DNA from: Vombatus ursinus
Lineage: Eukaryota > Chordata > Mammalia > Diprotodontia > Vombatidae
DNA: 64,000 nt
Direction of reading: 5' to 3'
Assembly (NCBI RefSeq): GCF_900497805.2
Contig: NW_020954630.1
Location: forward strand, 2,889,573-2,953,572
Below are positions 46,143 to 57,635 of this stretch, in pieces. Position numbers and translations under genes: made by a program. A model generated the notes under the pieces. The model saw only the letters and a list, made by a program, of their open reading frames with translations. It searched no databases and was not told the DNA's origin. Position 1 is the first letter of the stretch. Each line of letters starts with the position of its first letter.

Positions 46143-47350
46143 CTAAAATAAGTAAAATGCATAAGAATTTTTTTATAATCAAACATTAGACAAAAAGAAA
46201 AACCAAATAGAATTGGTAAAATATTTTTAAACATACTACAAAGGAATTAGAATCTTTCACTTTTACAAGGTAGAATGAATTTAGGGGTCATATTTGAGCA
46301 TTTGTAATCAGATCAGAATTACTTCACTCTTTTCAATATTTAGTAGTGTATATATTCACTTAGGCTGGAAACTAAAGTAGTCTTAAGGATTAATAGTAAA
46401 GTCACAGTGGGACTGCCCCACATCTTCACCTCACTATAGTACACTTTACTACAGTACTGTAGTCAAAGACTACAACACAGATTAATCTTATCTTCAAGTT
46501 ACTTTAGCAACTAAATTTTCTTGGATTGGATATACTTTATAGGAAATGATTTAGAGATAATACACTGTATTAGTTTTTTCCAAATTAAAAACAAAAAAAA
46601 AACCACATAAAATTGTCGGGAGTTTAGTATTAATTGCAATTAACTGATTCATTTTTCTTAAAGTTGTACACTAAATAGCAAATACAGAAAGCTGAAATAA
46701 TTTACATTATATTCCATATTACTTTATTTTTTATTATGCTTACAAGTTACATAGTCTGACAAGAGAAAAAAAGGAGTAAGCAAATTTATTAATAATGAAG
46801 TATTTCCTGTCAAGCCTAAGCTAATATTTGTAATACTACTATACAAGTTAAAGAAGCTACTGGAAACTCTTTAGATATAGCAAAAAAACAAGTAAAAGCA
46901 AATTTAAAATACCAGACCGATTCAGAAAAAGAAACCCTATCACTTTCTCTAATCATTGTCTGATCATTTCTAAAAACACAGTATAAAATTTGTATGTACA
47001 AAAATAAACAGTAGAAATGAGTGGTTTACAAGAAAGTATTTCTTTACTACATCAAAATCACAGCATATCAGAGTAACAAAATGAAAATATCCATCTTTTT
47101 AAACTTCTGTTATGCTTATAAATGTATGTTTGAATTATAAGAGCTTAAATTAATTATTCAGAATAATCTCTCATGTGTAAGTAGTTCTAGTGTCATAAGT
47201 TATGATACTATATACCAGGTTCAAATGATAGATAATGAATTATTTGTTTGCCCTCACTATATCAGTGGCTTTACTTAAAAACAAAACAAACAAGGAACCC
47301 AACAGGAAAATCAGACGAAGAAACAAAATTCCAATTACAAGTGGCATTAC
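46143..47350 (-). other. KMT2C: KMT2C intron 40
   Basis: A 1.2-kb AT-rich intron. No repeat recognised. Confidence 0.85.
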
Positions 47351-47417
47351 CTGAGCAATTGCCTGCTGGGGAAGATTCTGGCCTTCACCACTCTGTGTCC
47401 CAGGCATAAAAGGGAAC
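47351..47417 (-). CDS. KMT2C: KMT2C exon 40
   Basis: Encodes the last base of Arg plus 22 codons: FPFMPGTQSGEGQNLPQQAI and AQ. Human as I recall reads FPFMGQVVTGTQ, so three residues are missing here after FPFM; the rest aligns. Acceptor tttacag, donor gtaatg. Confidence 0.93.
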
Positions 47418-48002
47418 CTGTAAAAAAGGATGCAACTTTCTTAAAAAAAGAATAAGCATTTAATAGCAGCAATTTGTGAAATGATTTAAAGTAGGATAAA
47501 AAATTTTAAATGCTTAGTCATTTTCTATACCAATGAGGTAAAATTAGCAACACATTTTAAAATCAAACTAAAACCTGTGAGGCATAAAATAATAACTATA
47601 ACTAATAAAATAAGTTTAATAAAATAAGTTCTAAAACATTCATGGCTATCAACCTGATTAAAGAAGACAGCAGTAATTCTGTTTTTTTTTAAAGGTCTGT
47701 ATGTTATTTTAATTGCCAATAAAAATTCCAAGTGCAATATAGTTCAAAAGATGAACTAATTCAAATTAAATATGTAATGATAAACTAAAACGTTCACAAA
47801 CTCCTGAAAGTCAAAACATAACTCAAATAAACGTGAAGTTTTTGAAAGATATTTCAAATATCGGATATTAATTTTTAACGTATTGTTTTATACGTCAGGT
47901 TAAGTAAAGTTTGCATTAACTGTGTTTGCTGTACTCAAGGCACAGTGCCAAGACACAAAATGGGCACTATTTAATCTATGTTGAAATGAATTCAACAACA
48001 GG

Positions 48003-48400
48003 AAGTTAGTGGACAGAGCACTAAACCTGAAGTCAGGAAGACTTCTTTCTGACTCAGTTTCCTCAGCTGTAAAAAGGGACCACACCTGCTTATTAGGGTC
48101 TTAGTGATTAAATGAAATAATATTTTTAAGGTACAAAGCACAGAGCCTGACACAAATTAGGCCACTTAATAAATGCTTGTTCCCTCCTGCCCCATCTACT
48201 TTAAATTCTGTCTCGGGCATTTTCTAAGCTGTGTGACCCGGGACAAGTCACTTAACCTCTCTCAGACTTAATTTCTTATATGTAAGAAGAGGATCATAAT
48301 AGCACATGATAGCACAACCAGGTGATTGTGAGCAATAAATGACATGATATTTGTGCAATGCTTTGCAAACATTAAAGCACAATATTATTAAAATTATTAT
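48003..48400 (+). repeat. two MIR-like SINEs in series
   Basis: First: agtggacagagcactaaacctgaagtcagg..ctcagtttcctcagctgtaaaaagg..ataaatgcttgttccc. Second: gctgtgtgacccgggacaagtcacttaacc..gtaagaagaggatcataatag..gcaatgctttgcaaac..attatt. Both antisense to KMT2C. Confidence 0.7.
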
Positions 48401-48950
48401 TTTTAATTGACTGATTCACATCTTACTCGTACAAGGGTCTCCATTAACCAATCAAGTGTGCGTGGTGGTGTCTCCTATAATAATACGTCACTTTTTGGGG
48501 GGCACTTACAGAAGTAACTAATAAAATATAAAGCACATATATACATCTTGCTTTCCCAGTTCAACTATGCAAGTACAAGGATTATGTCATGTACATAATA
48601 CCTAGAAGAGTACCTTGAAGATGGTCAATATAATCACCATGATCAAAAAATATTTATTAAACTGAAATACTGGTTTAGATAAGCTGTTCAGAGCTTAAAA
48701 TAGTGCCTGGAACCATAGAAGATATTTAATGAATGCCTATTAATTTATGGTGTTAATAGACAATTTGAAGCTAGCAAAAATGAAAGGGAACTGTTCCCTA
48801 ATGCTCTTACATAAATCCTCAACACCGAAATAATTGGTTCATTTCTATTTCTGTGCTAACACCAAAATGGTTCCCAAATAAAATCATATCAGTTTCCACT
48901 TAATTCTACCTTTCCCATTTGAACTGCTACCTGGTCTTCTGCCTTCTTTT

Positions 48951-49092
48951 TTTTTAGGCAACTGGGGTTAAGTGACGTGCCCAGGGTCACACAGCTAGTA
49001 AGTGTCAAGCACTTCGTCTGAGGCCGGATTTGAACTCAGGTCTCCTGACTTCAGGACCGGTGCTCTATCCACTGTGCCACCTACCTGCCCCA
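48951..49092 (-). mobile_element. tRNA-derived marsupial SINE
   Basis: Reverse-read body aactggggttaagtgacgtgcccagggtc..ctagtaagtg..ttgaactcaggtctcctgac..ccactgtgccacctacctgcccc. A perfect 14-bp target duplication, ttctgccttctttt, flanks it at 48937-48950 and 49093-49106. In KMT2C sense. Confidence 0.88.
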
Positions 49093-49689
49093 TTCTGCCT
49101 TCTTTTAAATAAGTAATATCTAGTTTCCAGGATCCAAAGAAGTATGTTTCGACTTTATTATTTACAATTTTCTTCTCTTTTCTAATTTTTTAAATTTCAG
49201 TAAAGAAAAATCTTTCAATTTGCCCCAATGACCAGTAAAAATTCTACCTTTTTACCCCCTCAGCTCCCGACCTCCTTTTTCCTCTCAGTATCCTTTTAGA
49301 GAAGATAATATTTATTTTGTTGATAGAATAAGAATCTTTCCTTCAATTCAAATCTATTTTTCCTTCTGCCTTTCACAATTAAAAAGGTCTATACATTTAT
49401 GACTTCTAATAATCTACAACATAACTAGCATGAAAAGTTATCATTTATTAAAAGCAAAAACTTGTATTTCTCTACCATCATGTCAGTCAAATCGGTACTT
49501 TCCAAACCTTTTCCTCACGTATGAAAAGAAACTTCCTTTCAATCTCAAATCCTACTTTAACTAAACTTGGTATTTATTCTTTCCTAAAATGTAAATCCCT
49601 AAATTTCTGATATGTTTTCTCCAAATACTAGGCACATTCAAGTTAAATCAATGACTTCAGTAACTTCTAGTCTCAAAAGATTACCTTAC

Positions 49690-49801
49690 CTGTTCATAAC
49701 CATTGGTGGCATCCCCATATTGTTTTGAGCCATTACTTTATTAATCCCTTTAAGAGCTACCATTTTTGCTTTCATTATAGGATCTGTGATTGCATCAAAA
49801 T
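49690..49801 (-). CDS. KMT2C: KMT2C exon 39: conserved helix
   Basis: Encodes two bases of Asp, 36 codons and two bases of Arg: FDAITDPIMKAKMVALKGIN, then KVMAQNNMGMPPMVMN. It agrees with human at all but about two positions, much higher than its disordered neighbours, so the predicted helix is under strong constraint. The function of the block is not known to me. Acceptor ctttag, donor gtaagg. Confidence 0.97.
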
Positions 49802-51492
49802 CTAAAGAAAGAAATTATCATAGTTATTTGTACAGTCTCACAGCAGAATATACAGCGTAAGTAAATAATTTCTTATGACATTAAATGTTACTTTATTCTT
49901 AATATTGTATGAATTATTCTTACGATGCTGGCTAAAAAATCTTATTTATTAAGAGGATCTACATTAGATTTATTCCTATTTAATGAACCTATATTTGGAA
50001 ATGTACTTTAATACCACAGCTTATAAAAATTAAGGTAAGATGTTAATGCAGATTTTTAACTTCAATCAAAATTTAACACTTTATCCAAAATATCAATTCA
50101 TCTAACTACTCCCATATCTTTTTGATTTCTAGGACAGTTGCCAATAAATTAAAACAAGTAACAGGGGAAAAAAACATGAATTAGAAGGTACCATTCTATT
50201 AATGAAAAAGAAAGGATTCAAGAATCACTGAAATGAAATTGGATATATAATTTTTTTTAGATAAGAAACTCTTGGGTAAGGAAACTTCCTTCTTCAATGC
50301 AGGGTGGAACGTTTTGGCAATCTGTAGCCTTAGAGAGTTGCCTAGAGCACTGAGAGGTTAAGTTACTTCTCCAGTGTCACACAGATAGTATATGTCAAAA
50401 GTAGGACCTGAACTGGGTATTCCTACCTTTGAGAAGGGCCCTCTATCCAATAATCCATGCTGCTTCTCTAAGAACAAGATATGTAGCTATCCTGAAAAGA
50501 AATATGCCTCAGCGAGAAAGCTCTGATTCCTAACTCCAAACTTCCCCAACAAATTGAGTGCCTTTTAAAATTTCCTTGGAATGTTATATTTCTCTGCGTG
50601 TGTGAGTGCGCACACATATGTGTGCATGTCTGAGTCTTGTCCTTTCATTCAGGTAAACCACTGAAGAATAAGTTAAAATATTTTATTATTTACTGAAGTA
50701 TGGAAATAAGTTTATAAAGTATTTTCATATTCATCATTTAGAACTACAATAAAAAATAAAATATTTTTTCTTAATTTGCTTAAATTCAACAATTTCTGTG
50801 TGCTACACAGGAAAAATAATCTTTGAGGAAAGAAGAGGAAAAGGAATACCACTCTTGTTTTTGATTATTCTTGTTTCTTAAGTTGATGATACAGGGATAA
50901 TGTCCAAGCAGCTCAAAGCTCTGAACTTCATGACGTGAGTCAACTTCATAAAGATATAATAGTTTTCCCTCATTTTTTATAATGTATATAAACATAGTAG
51001 ACCATTACTACAATAGATATGAAGAATGCAGGGAAGCATGGGAAGAAGTACATAACTTGATATACCAAATGAATACAATATAGTTAAAATAACAACTCAA
51101 ATGGAAAGAATAATTAAAAAAAAAACCTTTGAAACTAAACCCTATGTAATTACGACCATGAGGAAGAGCTGAGAAAACGCATTGTCTCTTTTCTTTAAGC
51201 ATAGAGGGGACTATGGGAGTGGACTACTGTATATTCTGTCAGACTCAGCTTACATATAGGAAAGTTCTGGGGTTTTTTTCCATGCTTTGTTCCAATTGAT
51301 GGCTTGGTAGAGGAAGGAATAAGGATATCTATTATTAAAGGTGATAGAAAAGCCAATGATATCAATAACATTTTTAAAAGAATGAAATATACAACATCAA
51401 AAGCAAGTTTTGCATCAACTTTGAAACTTTTCATTCTTAATGGTTGCCCTTTTGAATCAAATATTATACATAAAATGCTATGGAATTCATAC
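49802..51492 (-). other. KMT2C: KMT2C intron 38
   Basis: A 1.7-kb AT-rich intron with a SINE-like remnant at about 50325-50475 (gaggttaagttacttctccagtgtcacacagatag). Nothing else recognised. Confidence 0.85.
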
Positions 51493-53285
51493 CAATATTG
51501 GGGAAGAATGGTTCAGAACGTTGGCGAATCATGGCTTGCATCTGTCTCTGCTGTTGCTGTTCCTGCCTTTCTTGATCCAAAAGGTCCTGGAGAAGAAGTG
51601 GCTGTTCCTCCAGAAGAAGAGGTCTTTCTCTATTCTGCTGGGCTAATGCCTGAGGAAGGAGTAATTGCTGGGTACCAGATGGATTTGCTACAGGGACAGC
51701 CTGATTGTTGGGTTGTCCGGTCCCAAAACTGTGATTTGCTGGCTGACTGTGGATAAATCCTGGATTTACAGTCATACCTTGAGAAAAAGTATGGTTCATT
51801 CTGGAGACCACAGTCATATTAGAATTCATCGTGTGGTCTAAAACTGGTCCAGAAGGCGGCATTAAAGTTGTAGGCAAACTTGACACATGATTAGATTGAG
51901 TAGCTGGCAAAGAAGGTGGAGGAGATGCCAATGGTTGTATGTCAGAATTATCAGATTTCTCATTAGCAAGTAAACTCGAGAGGACTGGAGTTGATTCAGT
52001 TATGCTACAGGCACTTATTACATCTTGAGTAGGCATCTGAGTGGATCCTTGTACATTTGTGTTTGACCCAACAGTTTCCTGATTAGTCCTATTATCAATT
52101 AAATCTTGATTGCAAGATGTTGAAGAAGTCTTTTCTCCTCCCTTTAACTCAGTTTCTGTAGAAAGCTGAGTACAGGCAGTATTTGCACTGTTCTCACTTT
52201 TCTCTTTTTCAGATTTTGCTTCCTCTTGTGAATTTGGAGAGAGTACTTCTGTTTTTATCTCACTGATCATAGTAGATTTTTTCTTTGGAGAACGTCTGTC
52301 AGATGAGATTACAGTCTTGCCAATGTTTTCACTCTTTTTTGGTTCATCAGTTTTGCACTGCATATCCAATTTATCATCAATTGGGACACTGAGATCCAAC
52401 TCCTCATTAAACATACTTTTCTTATCACCCAGATCAAGTTCAGGATCTGTGTATGCAATAATATCAAATTCTCCTGATCTTAAGAGATCATCAAGATTGG
52501 GATCGTTTGTTTCCAGATTACCTAAGGTATCTAATTCATCTCCTTTGCCATCCTCTGGATCCAGATTTAAATTTTCAAGATCTTCATCATCCAAGTCTTT
52601 GACTTCAACCCCTTCGAGATCTTTGACATCTAGATCTTTTACAGAGGGATCATCAGGATCAAGCTTTTCTTCTAAGCTATCAGGTGGCTGGCTGGACATT
52701 TGTAAATTACTAGATTCATCAGCTGATACTGGAGTTGGCAGAGAAGTCCCCACAAAATCATTTCCTGGGGGATGACTCAGAGAACGCATGGCCAGAGAAG
52801 ATGGATGGACAGTTTGGCCTGACTCTTGTTGAGATGGTGGTATGTGGTCCAAATTTGTAGATATTGGTAACTGATTAGTTACACACTGGGGTGTCCGCCT
52901 GACTGGATCTGTGTGTCTTGGACCTTGAAAGTCTGGCCTTGGTATAAGGTTCCCATGCCTATGGTGTTGGGAAGTTGGCTCGATGACATTGCTAGCAGAA
53001 ATGTTGAAGGGAAGCCGTGGTCTTCCATCAGGGACCCGGTGCCGCAATTCAATAAATGCTTGACCGAGTATATTATGCTGTTGAACTTGCATACTCTGTG
53101 GTGGAAAATGCTGAGCAATTCCAACTGGATTATTAATCTGTGAGTTGCTCACGGGCCTGGGCATATCTACGGACATGGATCTTCGAAGCTGTGGAGGAAC
53201 TCCAGGGCCCTGAATTTGCTGAGGAGGCACAAGGAAACGTTCCTGACTTGATGGTGGACCATGGCCCCCACCTGGGAATCCAAAT
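51493..53285 (-). CDS. KMT2C: KMT2C exon 38: disordered region with acidic block and LxxLL motifs
   Basis: Encodes the last base of Arg, 597 codons and the first base of Asp. It starts FGFPGGGHGPPSSQERFL and includes LRRSMSVDMPRPVSNSQ and IELRHRVPDGRPRLPF. A strongly acidic tract, KDLDVKDLEGVEVKDLDDED then LENLNLDPEDGKGDELD, leads to DLLRSGEFDIIAYTDPELDL. LxxLL-type motifs are LSSLL (in TPVLSSLLANEK) and LQDLL (in LLLEEQPLLLQDLLDQERQ). The acidic and LxxLL parts are conserved, typical of coactivator contact regions (inference). Acceptor tttttag, donor gtatga. Confidence 0.97.
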
Positions 53286-53985
53286 CTAAAAAGATACATA
53301 ATTCAAGAAGTTAATATTTTTGACTTAAGGAATATGGTTAAAATTTGTAGTTATGTTAGTACATGTAGTAATGTTAAAATTTACTGTTTTTTAAAGGTCA
53401 GGTAGATTTTACTACCTGTCAGGTGGATTTGTGAAATTGCTTGAACAAAGGCATGAAGTTGAAGCAAGTGAGGGCATGGAAATGTTTCCCAGAAACATGG
53501 TACTTGAATGATTGATTGAATAAGACACAGAAGCAGGGAGAAGAGACAGGATGATATTTAGAAGGTAAAACACAATATGTATATGCATTTTATCTGTCTT
53601 ATTTTATGAAAATTTCCTTAAAATATTCAGGCTTTAACTCATCTATTTAGAACTTGATTTTAAAATGTGGAACCACTGAACTGCTGTCACATTATAGGTG
53701 AATGCTGTCATAGATAATTGTATTAAGTTAACTTTTTATTTGATAAGGTATAACAGAGTTCTATAAAATTTCAATAAGAAAGGTATGTCTCAAGTTTTGG
53801 GAAAAAATATTCTTGTTTGCTCGCAACTATCCTCAGTAGCATCAAAAAATAGTTACCGTCTGCATATTGAATAAAGACGAGATGGTGAAGCAGGTAGAAG
53901 CCCCAGTGACTCAAACTTCTGCATTAGCTGGGATTTCTACTTGTCTAAGTAACAATCTGGAGTTGGCTACAAAATAAAGCATTAC
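53286..53985 (-). other. KMT2C: KMT2C intron 37
   Basis: A 700-bp intron, AT-rich, no repeat recognised. Confidence 0.88.
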
Positions 53986-54257
53986 CTCAGCCCATGATGT
54001 CTCATTCCCATGCCAGTAACATCAGAAGGAAATGGTCCTCTTTGTTCTTTTGGGAAAAGAGGAAATCGAGGTCCACCGGGTGGAACAGGAGCTCGAATAT
54101 TCCCAGGATAAGGAGGTGGTGGCCTATTAAAAATTGGGTTGAGATTTTCTGGTTGCCAATGTGGCAGAGACCCAGGGTCCTGTAATCCTTTTTCTTGCCG
54201 GATAGCATTTTTTTTCTGTTGCTGCTGTTGAAGAATGATTTCACGCAACTTCTGCCT
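53986..54257 (-). CDS. KMT2C: KMT2C exon 37
   Basis: Encodes 90 codons plus two bases. It starts RQKLREIILQQQQQKKNAIR, continues GLQDPGSLPHWQPENLNPIF and RPPPPYPGNIRAPVPPGG, and ends MRHHGL plus the start of Arg. A Gln-rich helix (REIILQQQQQKK) continues the basic coil from the end of exon 36. About eight residues present in human near PHPGPLQHW are absent here (from memory). Acceptor atcag, donor gtaatg. Confidence 0.96.
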
Positions 54258-54939
54258 CTGATTACGGAAAAAAGGACCAGAAAGACCAACAGAGTTGATG
54301 GATACATAATGTTAAAAAAGTTTTCAAAAGACAGCACACTTCATGTAAGTTTAGCAACATAAAGTTTTTAAATATCCAGATTTTTTAAAAAGACATAAAA
54401 TTTCAAATAGTGATACGTCACAGTTATGCAGTGGCTTACAGGACATGACAGTTAAATCTTACTCTTAATCAGGAAGCACACTAACCACTTAAAAACTACT
54501 CCCACCCAAAGATTCACAAGATTTAAAACCAATTTTAAAGAAAGTTACCACAAGTAAACTGAGATTTAAAATTTAATATTATTTCCCATTCTCCAACGAA
54601 CCTGATATAACTTAATATGATGGACACATATCTTGGCATCATAGATTTAAAGTTGGATATGATCACAGAAATAATTTATTCTAACCCTCTTGCTTTACAG
54701 ATAAAGAAACTGAGGTTTAATGAAGTAAAATGACTTGCCCAACACACTGAATAGCTGAGCAGAAATTTGAATGTGGATCTTTAGACTCAAAACTTCATTC
54801 TTTCCATAAGATCATGCCTTTTTTCAAAGACTTTGAAAGCTTTAAATACTTTTGTACTATTATAAAGTTTAGGTAAAAAGCACTAGACATTTTTTTCTAG
54901 ATAACATACTTAAACACCATGACTGTACAATTAGTTTAC
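54258..54939 (-). other. KMT2C: KMT2C intron 36
   Basis: A 682-bp intron with a MIR-like remnant at about 54640-54820 (tttacagataaagaaactgagg..aaaatgacttgcccaa). Confidence 0.85.
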
Positions 54940-56725
54940 CTGTCTGAGCTTTTCTGTATCTGCTGGAGACATGTTTATGGTATTCTGTGTATCTGTTCCG
55001 GCTAAAGTTGGGGTAGGACCAGGAATTTGGGGCATAGCAGAAAATTGCTGTCCTTGAGAACTCATTGGAGAATTTGAAGATGCATTAAAATTCCCTTCTG
55101 ATCCTGTTCTTGGTTGATCAACAACATCATGGCTAATTTGACTAGTTCCAAAAGAATCAGACTGAGGTCTTGGAGTCATTGGAGGCTGATCGTAAGGGTC
55201 ATGAGCTGGGGAAGGTGGAACATGGCTAAAGGTTTCTGACAAAGCAGGACCTGGTGGCCTCGGTGTTTGAGAACATGTATCTGATGGCCTTACAAAAGTT
55301 CCAGGTAAAGTTGGCCCTCTGTTTTGTGCTGCCTGAAGGAAAGTATCTTGATTTGGCACAAGACCTGGTCTTGTCAAGGGGGATCTAGCAAAACTTTCTG
55401 GAATGCCTGGTCTTGGAGGTGCTGATACCTGTGAATAAGGACCAGTGATGGTAGGTCTTGGTGTTCCAGGAGGGTGAGCATAAGGATCAGTATGCCTTTG
55501 ATTACCTGGCGATGGAACAAATAAATCTGTCTGTGAAGATGTTATGGGTGTAGAAGACTGCTGAATATATGGATCAACAGTGGTAGGCCGTGCAGTTGCA
55601 GGAGGTTGGGAATAGGGGTCCTTAATGGGTCGAGGTGTTCCTGAGGATTGGGAAAAAGTATCTGCAAGAGGGTGAGGAGTTCCTGGAGGCTGGGAATAAG
55701 GGTCCTGAGAAGTTTGCCTGGACATAGCTCCAGACTGAGAAAAAGACCTTGAAGGGTGGGCAAAAGAGTCATTCATTACAGGATGAGGAGTATGGGGAGG
55801 CTGGCTATATGGATCACTAGACTGATTATGAGGAAAACTGTCTACTGGCCTTGGTGTCAGAACAGGCCTTTCATAGGGGTCGACAGACATTCGTCTCGGT
55901 GTTTGTGGCACTGATCCGAACGGATCTTGTGGGGATTGAGGTGGGTGCATTGGAGGCTTAAAAGGTCCAGTGCTGCTATCAACAGGAGCAGGTGTCAGTG
56001 GAGGTCGTGCATATGGATCAGCTATCCGTTGTCTTTGAAACCTGTCAGTCCTAGGAGATGGTTTAGCGAAAGGATCATTAGCTCCAGCTGCTACAGGACT
56101 TTTTCCAGTTTGTTCCATGACAATGGGAGACCTTGGTATACCCAAAGGTTTAGAAAACTGATCAGTCACTACAGGCCTGGGTGTGTCTGGGGGTTTTGCA
56201 TAGGGATCACTACCAGATGAAGAAGAACATACATCCCTGACAGAAGAAAGCCTACTTGCTGTTGTCTCAGTTACTTGAATGTTTCGAGATAAGGGAGTGG
56301 TGCAGGTTTCCGCTGATATACCAGAATTCCTTCTAGGAAAGTTCTGAGCACCCGAAGGTGGTCTAGGGGTTCCTACCATTTTAGCATAAGGATCGACTGG
56401 AGACGGGGGCCGTGCGCTTGAAGAACCTGATGAAAATATGTGCGGTGATGGAGACTGAGGTGTCTGAGTCTGAGGAAGGGCTTCCTGAACTGCGACGCGG
56501 ACAGGGGCTGGGGGAGGAGGTGGTGCTTGGGGCTTTAGAAATACATCATCTGAAGCTGCTGTAGTCGGGGGTCCGGGAAGCTGTGGTTTTGTAAACAGGT
56601 CTTTGTGGAATGACTGTGCAGGAGACATACTTCCATTGCCAGGCTGAGGCGTTAAAGGGCTTTGCATCCCACTGCTAGGCGTATCTGACCCAGACGGGTT
56701 TACGAGCGGTTGGGGACCAAACTGC

Positions 56726-56756
<31 letters not shown>

Positions 56757-56826
56757 CATTTTTCACTTGTTCAAGTTTCTGTGTGGCTTCAATTTTTGCT
56801 TGCTGTTTACTTTTCTGACGCATTTG
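54940..56826 (-). CDS. KMT2C: KMT2C exon 36: polyQ and DPY proline repeats
   Basis: Encodes exactly 629 codons, starting QMRQKSKQQAKIEATQKL with a basic helix, then an 11-Gln run (56722-56754), then GSDTPSSGMQSPLTPQPG. The main feature is a loose array of about 12-residue units of the form DPYxxPPxTPRP: ten DPY units plus DPF and GPY variants between about 56390 and 55165, for example DPYAKPPDTPRP, DPYERPVLTPRP and DPYAHPPGTPRP. It ends TDTQNTINMSPADTEKLRQ. No folded domain. The repeats are kept in human KMT2C with similar count; their partner is not known to me. Acceptor aatag, donor gtaaac. Confidence 0.97.
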
Positions 56827-57452
56827 CTATTGAAGGAAGAGACAGAAATGAAAAACTTAACAGCCAACATCAGTAAAGGAAAAACTGGCCTGTTTGGCTG
56901 TTGCATAAGAACAACTATTAGATTAAAAACCCACTTTACTGCATCTTAAACTCCTTAAGGACAGGGATCATGTATTACTTATACCGAACAGCACCTGGCA
57001 CACAAAATTTATAGAGTAGGAGTACAGGTAACAGCTGTTGAATGAAGAACAATTTAAATATCTATTAAACACCAAATGGAAGAAAAAAGTTTTGGAAACA
57101 TGAAAATTCTTGGTTGTTCTGTACTCAGAGCTATAAATCTACATGTAAACACATCACTTGGCTTTTATATATGGTCGAAATTAAATTCAGAATAAGAAAT
57201 ATCTACTTATATTTACACAGTGCATTACGATTTAATGAGTACTTTCCTCACAGTATATCTGTGAGGTGGACATTCCACAAATTATTATTCCTATTTAACA
57301 GCCTGGAAAATTCAGTTTTCCAATGTTACAAAGTGAACAACTGTATGAGCCAGGCCTCCTAACTCCATGCCCATGCCTCTTTCTCCTATGTATCTTCTCG
57401 GTAATCAATGCCTCTATGTAAAAAGCATTAAAAAAAATTTAATAAAACATAC
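56827..57452 (-). other. KMT2C: KMT2C intron 35
   Basis: A 626-bp intron with a MIR-like element at about 57230-57390 (cctcacagtatatctgtgaggtgg..cctatttaacag). Confidence 0.85.
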
Positions 57453-57635
57453 CTGTCTGAATTTCCATTCCTGCTCATGTTCGGATTCTCTCTGCTTTAA
57501 CGGATCTTTAAATAGATCTGAGTCAATACGAGAGCTAGGATCGATATTATCCTGCTGTTGCTGCCTCTTCATGGAATCATTTGACATCTGTACTTTATTA
57601 ATACGCTGAGCAGCTCTATTATCTCTGGCTTTTTG
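57453..57635 (-). CDS. KMT2C: KMT2C exon 35: end of HMG-box-like segment and coil
   Basis: Encodes exactly 61 codons: QKARDNRAAQRINKVQMSND, then SMKRQQQQDNIDPSSRIDSD and PLKQRESEHEQEWKFRQ. The first part completes the HMG-box-like helical segment started in exon 34. Human has RAALRINK where this reads RAAQRINK. Acceptor tcaaag, donor gtatgt. Confidence 0.97.

Larger units (their letters stand above)
47418..49689 (-). other. KMT2C: KMT2C intron 39
   Basis: A 2.3-kb intron. It holds two MIR-like SINEs (about 48003-48180 and 48225-48400) in series and a tRNA-type SINE (48951-49092). The rest is AT-rich. Confidence 0.85.

Noticed and set aside
51304-51756. A 150-codon plus-strand open frame
   Set aside because: Most of it is the antisense shadow of KMT2C exon 38; the same is true of plus-strand frames at 41739-41993, 52317-52775 and 55927-56220.
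56722-56754. PolyQ tract as a possible unstable CAG expansion
   Set aside because: The run is 11 Gln, made of mixed CAG and CAA codons, which is short and interrupted, so instability is unlikely.
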